From assembly GCA_026388095.1 (NCBI GenBank), contig JAPLKL010000052.1:1-60146 (forward strand): a stretch of DNA of 60,146 nucleotides. The letters run 5' to 3'. The DNA is from Elusimicrobiota bacterium. GTDB lineage: Bacteria > Elusimicrobiota > Elusimicrobia > UBA1565 > UBA9628. Shown in pieces: positions 54,721-60,146 of the stretch. The notes under the pieces are model-generated. The model did no database searches, was not told the DNA's origin, and was given only the letters and a program-made list of their open reading frames with translations. Within the stretch, counting starts at the first letter, position 1. Each line of letters starts with the position of its first letter. The position numbers and the translations under genes are program-made.

Positions 54721-55520
54721 CCACTCAAGAGACCACCATGGATGTGACCTTAAAGGTCTGGCGCCAGAAAGGGCCGGAGGAGCCCGGCAGCTTCGTCACC
54801 TACGAGGCCAAGGGCTGCACGCCGGACATGTCGTTCTTCGAGGCCCTCGACGTGGTCAACGAGGGGCTCGTGGCCAAGGGCGAGGAAGCCATCGCCTTCG
54901 ACCATGACTGCCGCGAGGGCATCTGCGGCACCTGCTGCATGACCGTCAACGGCCAGCCCCACGGCCCGGACCAGGCCGCCACGGGCTGCCAGCTGCATAT
55001 GCGCACCTACAAGAACGGCGACACCATCACCCTGGAGCCCTTCCGCGCCCGGGCCTTCCCGGTCGTCAAGGACCTGGTGGTGGACCGCTCGGCCCTGGAC
55101 CGCGTCATGGCTGCCGGCGGCTTCGTCTCCGTCAACACCGGCGGCGCGGGCGAAGCCAACGCCATCCTCATCCCCAAGGACAAGGCGGAGGCGGCCATGG
55201 ACGCGGCGGCCTGCATCGGCTGCGGCGCCTGCGTGGCCGCCTGCCCCAACGCCTCGGCCATGCTCTTCGTCTCGGCCAAGGTCTCCCAGTTCGCGCTCCT
55301 GCCGCAGGGCCAGCCCGAGCGCGACCGCCGGGTCCTGGCCATGCAGAAGCAGATGGACGCCGAGGGCTTCGGCAACTGCTCCAACGAGGCGGAGTGCGAG
55401 GCGGTCTGTCCCAAGGAGATCAAGCTCACCAACATCGCGCGCCTCAACCGCGAGTTCATCCGGGCCATCTTCTGGTCCCATGAGCTCCACCCCAGATCGG
55501 AAGCGGAGGGGCAGGAATAA
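54717..55520 (+). CDS. sdhB: Succinate dehydrogenase/fumarate reductase iron-sulfur subunit
   Basis: 267 residues carrying three clusters: [2Fe-2S] ligands C65, C70, C73 and C91 ([16 protein letters not shown]); [4Fe-4S] ligands C166, C169, C172 ([15 protein letters not shown]); and [3Fe-4S] with C176, C221/C227 and C231 ([18 protein letters not shown]). It links FAD to the quinone site. The ATG at 54717 overlaps the sdhA stop; an upstream frame is shadow. Its TAA (55518-55520) lies two bases before the 75-bp inverted repeat. Confidence 0.95.
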
Positions 55521-55522
55521 CG

Positions 55523-55597
55523 ACGAGCGCCCGGCCTTCGGCCGGGCGCCACCAGCGCTCCCCTATGAGGGGAGCGCTGGTTCCGTTGGGGTGGCCA
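55523..55597. repeat. Left arm of 75-bp inverted repeat (double hairpin)
   Basis: The arm folds into two hairpins: GCGCCCGGCC/GGCCGGGCGC around TTC, and a 13-bp stem CCAGCGCTCCCCT/AGGGGAGCGCTGG around ATG. A 17-base tail follows (TTCCGTTGGGGTGGCCA). It is inverted relative to 55967-56041. It starts two bases past the sdhB stop. Confidence 0.9.
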
Positions 55598-55602
55598 GCG
55601 CT

Positions 55603-56001
55603 GTGAATCTAAACGAGTCCTTTGACGTTTCTCCAGCCAAACTCGCCGACCTCAAATCCCGCATCACCCGCCTCGCCATCGACATCCGCCTCATCCAGGA
55701 ATCCTTCGTGCGCGGCGGAGGCAAGGGCGGCCAGAAGATCAACAAAACCGCCAACTGCGTCCAGCTCTATTATCCCCCCCTGGGAATCCGGGTGCGCTGC
55801 CAGAGGGAACGGCGCCGCTCGGTCAATCGCTTCCTGGCTCTGCGGGAGTTGGTGGACCGGATCGAGATGAAGGTCTCTCCGGAGACCTCTGAGAGGCTCC
55901 AGGAGATGGAGCGCATCCGGCGGAGGAAGTCACGACGGAAGGAGAGGACCACAGGCAAATACGGCTTGGCCACCCCAACGGAACCGGCGTCCCCCTCGTA
56001 G
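55603..56001 (+). CDS. RF-1-domain peptidyl-tRNA hydrolase (release-factor-like) inside an inverted-repeat unit
   Basis: About 132 residues from a GTG at 55603; a GTG at 55591 inside the left repeat arm is the alternative. The RF-1 domain has the catalytic GGQ (residues 42-44) in FVRGGGKGGQKINKTANC, followed by LGIRVRCQRERRRSVNRFLA and a basic tail (RIRRRKSRRKERTTGKYG) suited to binding rRNA or mRNA entry, as in ArfB-type rescue factors. No codon-recognition domain is present, so it should release peptides from stalled ribosomes. The last ten residues (ATPTEPASPS) and the stop are encoded by the right repeat arm, so the repeat has replaced or extended the C-terminus. Confidence 0.82.
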   Translation: MNLNESFDVSPAKLADLKSRITRLAIDIRLIQESFVRGGGKGGQKINKTANCVQLYYPPLGIRVRCQRERRRSVNRFLALRELVDRIEMKVSPETSERLQEMERIRRRKSRRKERTTGKYGLATPTEPASPS

Positions 56002-56041
56002 GGGGACGCCGGTGGCGCCCGGCCTTCGGCCGGGCGCTCGT
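55967..56041. repeat. Right arm of 75-bp inverted repeat (double hairpin)
   Basis: Reverse complement of 55523-55597 except for 10 positions. Three are in the first loop, which therefore reads the same on the plus strand in both arms. One is in the second loop. The other six form three compensatory pairs in the second stem (A-T/G-C, C-G/T-A, T-A/C-G). The arm encodes the end of the release-factor-like protein and ends beside the stop of the M15 peptidase gene. Confidence 0.9.
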
Positions 56042-56674
56042 TCAATATCCAGTCGGAGAGAAGTGCATGAAATCCTTCTGCCTCCCCTCGATCTTCCCGC
56101 CCCAATCGTAGCCGATCTTCTTCATCTCCTGGACCGCGGGGCTCTGCTCGGTCAAGGACAGCTCGGAGCCGGGCCGGTATTTGCCGCCTTTGCCCAGGAC
56201 GCACTTGGGCGACCATGAGAAACAGCTGTTGTAAAGGCCGTTGTAGTCCTCGTTGAGGTCGACCGCGACGCCGAAGGCGTGGTTGGAAAGCTCCGTGCGG
56301 TTTCCGCTCTTGTCGGCGGGCCCTTTGCTCATCTGCGCGCGGTAGCCCACGACGCTGACGATCTTCTGGCCTCTGGAGAGAGCGGCCTCCAGGGCGTCAT
56401 GGATCTTGTCCGCGACCAGCCGGCAGGCGCGCAGCTCCAGCCCATTGGGGAGCTTGACGGCGACCTGGTCCTCCTCGCAGGGAGTGCAGCCCAGCGGCCC
56501 TTTCTCCTTGGCCGTGAGCTGCGCGTAGGGCTTGGCCACGGTGCGATGGGCCTTCGAGGCCTTGGCCTTCACGTTCCAGACGCTGTAGGCGTAATGGCAT
56601 TGCGCCGGCTCTTCGGCGCGCGCGCAGACAGCCAGGAGCAGGGCGGCCGCCGCCAGATACGGCCCGAGCCTCAC
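56042..56674 (-). CDS. Exported M15-type peptidase (VanY/extensin-like)
   Basis: 210 residues. Signal peptide MRLGPYLAAAALLLAVCARA. The zinc site of the M15 DD/LD-carboxypeptidase group is H132 and D139 in ELSNHAFGVAVDLNEDYN and H204 in DFMHFSPTGY, with the conserved W191 nearby. Four cysteines (QCHYAY, GCTPCEED, NSCFSW, PKCVLG) suggest disulfides. It likely trims peptidoglycan stem peptides. Its start overlaps the OB-fold gene by ATGA; its stop touches the right repeat arm. Confidence 0.8.
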   Translation of the reverse strand: MRLGPYLAAAALLLAVCARAEEPAQCHYAYSVWNVKAKASKAHRTVAKPYAQLTAKEKGPLGCTPCEEDQVAVKLPNGLELRACRLVADKIHDALEAALSRGQKIVSVVGYRAQMSKGPADKSGNRTELSNHAFGVAVDLNEDYNGLYNSCFSWSPKCVLGKGGKYRPGSELSLTEQSPAVQEMKKIGYDWGGKIEGRQKDFMHFSPTGY

Positions 56675-57081
56675 GGCGCCTTCTTGGGGGCCGCCGAGGG
56701 CGTCGCCGCAGGCGCCTCCTTCTTCTCCTGGGCCACGGTGATCTGGGCCGGCTCGCTGACCACGATCTGCGGTTTCTCCTTGAAGGTCTCGACCGTGCCG
56801 GTCGCGCAGACTTTCTTCTTGAGATAGTCGGCCTCGGGCTTGCCGAACTTCTTGCGGTCCGCGCCCCAGATCACGACCGTGAAGATCTGTTTGGGATAGG
56901 CGACGTCGAGGTTGAGGAAGGTCGGCGCCTTTTTTCCTTTCTCCTGGAACGAGGCGCTGGCCACGGTCCCGCAGACCGTGACCTTCTTGCCGACATAGTC
57001 CTTGGCCTGGGCGGGAGAGATGTTGACCTGGGCCGACGCGCTCGTCAGGCCCCAGCTGAACAGCAGTGCGATGATCGTCAT
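56671..57081 (-). CDS. Exported OB-fold-like protein
   Basis: 136 residues: signal peptide MTIIALLFSWGLTSASAQ, then one beta-barrel domain (AKDYVGKKVTVCGTVASASF, IFTVVIWGADRKKFG, KKVCATGTVETFKEKPQIVV) like the short periplasmic OB-fold proteins, and an Ala/Pro/Lys tail. Two cysteines may form a disulfide. The leader has AGGAGG, TATAAT at 57115-57120 and a GCCCTG/CAGGGC dyad (57094-57114) between them. It is co-transcribed with the M15 peptidase. Confidence 0.72.
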   Translation of the reverse strand: MTIIALLFSWGLTSASAQVNISPAQAKDYVGKKVTVCGTVASASFQEKGKKAPTFLNLDVAYPKQIFTVVIWGADRKKFGKPEADYLKKKVCATGTVETFKEKPQIVVSEPAQITVAQEKKEAPAATPSAAPKKAP

Positions 57082-57141
57082 GGCGACCTCCTGGCCCTGT
57101 CCGACGGGCAGGGCATTATATCTTATGGGAACGCCCGCGCA

Positions 57142-57810
57142 TCAGTCCTTGACGGGCTGGTAGGAGGTGAATCTCTGGAGGAACCAAGAGACGAATTCCT
57201 GCTCCGCCGCGGGCAGGCCGCCATCGACATGGAACTTCCAGGTCAAGGTGCCGCCTTGGCCCTTGGTGGCGATGATGTAGGACTCCAATTGTCCTCGGCC
57301 CGTGAAGCTCAGCCGGCTCCACAGAGCGGCCGCTTTCTCCTGGTCGGCCGCATAGGACTCTCTCATCCGGTCGTAGAGGACTTGGACGCCTGCGGCCGGC
57401 GGGTTGCCGGAGGCATCTGCGGTCCTTGCGGCCTTGCACTTCTCATCCGGCTCCGCGTTCTTGTACGCGCGGCCGCCGCGCCGGACCTGCGCCGCGCCGG
57501 AGACGAAGCGGCCGGCCCCATCGAACTCCACCCGCATCTCATCCGAGAAGGCGGGCTCGGCGCCCGACTCGCTGAGCCACGCGCAGGACTGCCCGGAGGC
57601 CAGCGCCTGGCAGGCCGTGGGGGTGCCGAATTGGCGGATGAAGGTCTCCTTGTCGCCGTGCCCGCTCGCGACGAGGCCGCAGATGCCGAGCTGAAGGGTC
57701 TCCGCCCGGCTCAGCCAGGGGCTGCATCCGGAGAGTCCCGCCGCGCCGATGACCAGGGCTGCGGCCGCCCGCGCAACGGCAAGTCCGAATCCTCCGTGCC
57801 TCATGCGCAT
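57142..57810 (-). CDS. Lipoprotein of unknown function
   Basis: 222 residues. Lipobox LSGC after a hydrophobic stretch (ARAAAALVIGAAGLSGCSPW), so probably lipid-anchored. The mature part includes LQLGICGLVASGHGDKETFI, SCAWLSESGAEPAFSDEMRV and a C-terminal LTWKFHVDGGLPAAEQEFVS. No family is recognised. Two ATG codons (57810, 57804) are possible starts. Confidence 0.65.
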   Translation of the reverse strand: MRMRHGGFGLAVARAAAALVIGAAGLSGCSPWLSRAETLQLGICGLVASGHGDKETFIRQFGTPTACQALASGQSCAWLSESGAEPAFSDEMRVEFDGAGRFVSGAAQVRRGGRAYKNAEPDEKCKAARTADASGNPPAAGVQVLYDRMRESYAADQEKAAALWSRLSFTGRGQLESYIIATKGQGGTLTWKFHVDGGLPAAEQEFVSWFLQRFTSYQPVKD

Positions 57811-57815
57811 GGGGC

Positions 57816-58202
57816 TTACGGGTCGGCCAGGAGCGCCCGGAGTCTGTCCCGGAGTTCGGTCAGGTCGGCCATGGCGGCCGGCTTCATCAGCACGTCGCAG
57901 GCGCCGCTGGCCAGCGCGGCCTCCCTCTCGCGCGCCATATCGCGTGAGGTCAATATGAGGATCTTGGGGGCCTGGGCTCCGAACTTGCCGGTCAACTGTC
58001 GGGCTATGCTGTAACCATCGTTGAAGGGCAGCATCAAGTCCAGCAGGATCAGGTCCAGGCGCTCGGCCAGGACGCGTTGCAGGGCCTCCTTGCCGTTGTC
58101 CGCGGTCATGACCTCATAGCCTTGCTGGGTCAAATACGCCGCCAGACTCTCAAGGACAGACGGGTCGTCGTCCACGATCAGGATGCGCTTGCGCTCTGCC
58201 AT
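57816..58202 (-). CDS. Stand-alone response regulator (receiver domain)
   Basis: 128 residues, CheY-like. Acidic pocket RILIVDDDPSVLESLAAYLT, phosphoacceptor D55 in LILLDLMLPFNDGYSIARQL, Thr in ILILTSRD and Lys in CDVLMKPAAM. No output domain. It is divergent from the receiver-kinase gene with 93 bases between, so the two may be parts of one pathway. Confidence 0.9.
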   Translation of the reverse strand: MAERKRILIVDDDPSVLESLAAYLTQQGYEVMTADNGKEALQRVLAERLDLILLDLMLPFNDGYSIARQLTGKFGAQAPKILILTSRDMAREREAALASGACDVLMKPAAMADLTELRDRLRALLADP

Positions 58203-58223
58203 CAGGTCCCCGGGATACCGTAG

Positions 58224-58280
58224 ATTCTAACAGATTAGCCTTGCTGCCGGACTTTCGTCTCGGCACCGCTATGTTATAAT
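58224..58280. promoter_or_regulatory. Divergent extended -10 promoters of response regulator and kinase
   Basis: Plus strand: TGTTATAAT (58272-58280), 15 bases before the kinase ATG. Minus strand: TGTTAGAAT with the hexamer at 58224-58229, about 22 bases before the response-regulator ATG. Neither has a good -35. The leader of the kinase is about nine bases. Confidence 0.5.
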
Positions 58281-58295
58281 AGCGATTCCGGGAGC

Positions 58296-60146
58296 ATGGT
58301 GGATTCCAAAGGCCTCGTACTCGTAGTGACCTCCGACCGGTATTTCATCCAGGACGTCTCGCGCTCGCTGGGACAGAGCGGCTTCGAGGCTCTAGCCGTG
58401 GCCACGCCGATACAGGCCGCTCACAAGTTCGGGACCACCAAGGCCCTGGCCATGGTGGTCAACCTCGAAACCCTGCCCCAGACGGAGATCGACGCGCTGG
58501 TGCAGGTCCAGAAGGATGAAGGCGGCTTCCCCCTGTTCCTGGTCAAGCCCGCCGCGCTGAACTCCCCGACGGCGCCGCATCTCGTCAGGATGCTGCAGTG
58601 GCCGATCCCCGAGCAATTCCTGAGGGCGGTTTGCGAAGTCAAGACCCCCATCGTCTTCCTCGTCAACCATACCCTCTTCATGGCGCATGTCCTGCAGATG
58701 GCATTCAAGGACATGGGCATCCAGCCGATCGCCCTCGAGTCGCCCGTGGGACTCTCCGAGTTCCTCATGGGACTTTCCGTTTTCCGGCCCTCGGCCGATC
58801 CCCGCGGCGTTTTGGGCAAGTTTTTCACGCGCGCGCCCAAGGATGACGCCCGGATCATGGGGCACGTCGTGTCCGTCTTGTTCCAGGGCACCTTCCAGGA
58901 CGCGGCGATCCTGGCCGCCTCGGTGCGCAAGGCCGTGCCTCAGGCGGTCACCTACTACCTCTCCAGCGACGATCCGGTCCACCAAGCGCTGGAATCCCTG
59001 CGCAAGGGAGGGGTGGTCCAACTGATGCGCGAACAGGCGGACCTCATCGGCGGCCTGCTGGCCGCGGGGACCCTGTCGGGACGCTGCGACTCTCAGCGGC
59101 GGGAAAGCCTTCTGCTGGTGGACAACGATAGGGCCGTCATGCCGGACCTGGCCCGGGGGCTCCTGAACGCCGGTTTCGCCGTGGACATCACCGGAGACGG
59201 CAAGCAGGCCTGCGAGCTCGTCAAGACCCCGGGGACCTATCATGCCGTCATCATCGGCACGAATTCCACCCATGCCAAGGACACCGGCATGGAGCTCGGA
59301 CAGAGACTCAGAAGCAACGACCCGGACCTGCGCTTCATATTCATGATGGACAGGTTCCCCCTGGAGAAGGCCTTGCAGGGGGTCAGCCGCCTGCTCGAAT
59401 GGGGGGCCGATGAGGCCCTGCTCAAACCCGTGGACCCCGCGGCCCTGGTCGCCGCGGCCCAGCGCGCCGTGAAACGGCGCGTTTCCAAGAAGGTGCGCGA
59501 GCAGAGCGCGCTGTCCGCGTCCGCCCCGGCGGACGCGCCCGGGAGGCTCCTCCGCGACAAATATGAGCTGGTCGCGCAGATCGGCGAAGGCGGCATGGGG
59601 GTCGTCTTCAAGGCCTATGACCGGAACCTCGACCGGTTCGTAGCGGTGAAGAAGATGCGCCCGGAGCTGCGACTGGACTCCCACAAGCGCGAGCAATTCA
59701 TCGCCGAGGCCAGGATGATCTCCAAGATCAGCAATCCCCTGATCGTGGGCATCCATGAGATCATCGAGGATAACGACGAGCTCTTCCTCGTCTTGGATTA
59801 CGTCGAAGGCAGGACCCTGTCCGCGATCCTGAAGGAGCGGCAGCGCTTCACCTTGAAGGAGTGCCAAGAGATCTTCGGCCACATCTGCTTCGCGCTCTCC
59901 AGCGCCCACCAGGCCAAGATCCTGCACCGCGACCTCAAACCCTCCAACATCATGTTCGACACCCGAGGCTATATCAAGATCCTTGATTTCGGCCTGGCCC
60001 GGGTGGCGCAGGACACCTCGCCGCAACTGACCGTGGGCGAAACGTCGGGCACGCTCGCCTACATGGCGCCCGAGCAGCACCTGGGCCACACCAGGCGCGC
60101 TTCGGACATCTATGCCTTGGGCGTGTGCCTCTACGAGCTGCTGACC
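58296..60146 (+). CDS. Hanks-type Ser/Thr kinase with degenerate receiver domains (cut by window end)
   Basis: 617 residues are visible. Residues 1-110 (GLVLVVTSDRYFIQDVSRSL), about 115-235 (TPIVFLVNHTLFMAHVLQMA) and about 265-385 (ESLLLVDNDRAVMPDLARGL) resemble CheY receivers, but the phosphoacceptor Asp is missing in the third (HAVIIGTNSTH) and not obvious in the others. The kinase domain has the P-loop G430-E-G-G-M-G435, K452 in VAVKK, H544-R-D546 in LHRDLKPSN and D564-F-G566, followed by AYMAPEQ. All catalytic residues are intact up to the window edge. It is probably a cytosolic signalling hub; receivers likely act as protein contact sites. Confidence 0.87.
   Translation, partial: MVDSKGLVLVVTSDRYFIQDVSRSLGQSGFEALAVATPIQAAHKFGTTKALAMVVNLETLPQTEIDALVQVQKDEGGFPLFLVKPAALNSPTAPHLVRMLQWPIPEQFLRAVCEVKTPIVFLVNHTLFMAHVLQMAFKDMGIQPIALESPVGLSEFLMGLSVFRPSADPRGVLGKFFTRAPKDDARIMGHVVSVLFQGTFQDAAILAASVRKAVPQAVTYYLSSDDPVHQALESLRKGGVVQLMREQADLIGGLLAAGTLSGRCDSQRRESLLLVDNDRAVMPDLARGLLNAGFAVDITGDGKQACELVKTPGTYHAVIIGTNSTHAKDTGMELGQRLRSNDPDLRFIFMMDRFPLEKALQGVSRLLEWGADEALLKPVDPAALVAAAQRAVKRRVSKKVREQSALSASAPADAPGRLLRDKYELVAQIGEGGMGVVFKAYDRNLDRFVAVKKMRPELRLDSHKREQFIAEARMISKISNPLIVGIHEIIEDNDELFLVLDYVEGRTLSAILKERQRFTLKECQEIFGHICFALSSAHQAKILHRDLKPSNIMFDTRGYIKILDFGLARVAQDTSPQLTVGETSGTLAYMAPEQHLGHTRRASDIYALGVCLYELLT

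Overview
This is a high-GC bacterial chromosome segment with tightly packed operons, one tRNA and no CRISPR array, rRNA or complete insertion sequence. The cell envelope is Gram-negative: there are an OmpA-type porin, an AsmA-like protein, lipoproteins and periplasmic amidases. One exported protein (50363-51895) has a very long Ala/Pro/Ser-rich stretch after its signal peptide. Together with Hanks-type kinases, degenerate receivers and many exported orphans, this suggests a GC-rich member of Elusimicrobiota or a deltaproteobacterium-like lineage. That assignment is inference from protein character only, and I hold it weakly.

Layout. 1-2252 (minus): dnaG (cut by the window edge), rpsU, a HIT hydrolase and mtaB. 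2249-3390: a two-gene nucleotidyltransferase cassette with its own strong promoter. 3576-9125 (minus): rsmE and the heat-shock operon hrcA-grpE-dnaK-dnaJ behind a consensus promoter and a CIRCE operator. 9238-11354: clpP, tRNA-Phe with a terminator, and a secreted subtilisin. 11397-11750 holds no gene but carries a repeat array. 11751-15295: a small basic protein, a RecB/Cas4-like nuclease, rlmI and a SAM hydrolase. 15513-22136: OmpA, then purB, an MFS exporter, pyrE and AsmA. 22248-26254: exported orphans, a polyprenol kinase-like protein, an M50-like protease and two response regulators. 26325-34327 (minus): gcvT-gcvH-gcvP, lipoate ligase, a RAM-domain protein and two GT-C glycosyltransferases in one run. 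34411-41874: an anchored orphan, a Cys-rich lipoprotein, and a ferredoxin / double cysteine peptidase / amidase / yjbQ / hydrolase operon, then an ACP-PPTase fusion. 41965-52147: exported orphans, twin cNMP-binding proteins behind a uracil permease, nth, an MFS transporter and an exported nuclease-like protein. 52148-55520: sdhCAB. 55523-56041: a release-factor-like gene bracketed by long inverted repeats. 56042-60146: M15 peptidase, OB-fold protein, lipoprotein, response regulator and a Ser/Thr kinase cut by the window end.

How it works together. The heat-shock genes form one HrcA-controlled unit. The glycine cleavage proteins T, H and P sit with a lipoate ligase that can modify GcvH. The ferredoxin-amidase operon and the M15 peptidase point to cell-wall remodelling. 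The response regulators and the receiver-kinase form a signalling set whose partners are not visible here.

Most unusual features. (1) A release-factor-like gene lies exactly between two 75-bp inverted double-hairpin repeats whose stems differ by compensatory base changes. (2) A dyad motif close to TAGGNCNAAAGGCC recurs as about 24-bp-spaced arrays or single copies in front of several genes. (3) Several promoters place the -10 box exactly six bases before the ATG, predicting leaderless mRNAs. (4) Unusual fusions occur: ACP-PPTase-membrane anchor, C39-like plus NlpC/P60, and receiver-kinase. (5) A G10 tract lies inside a glycosyltransferase gene.
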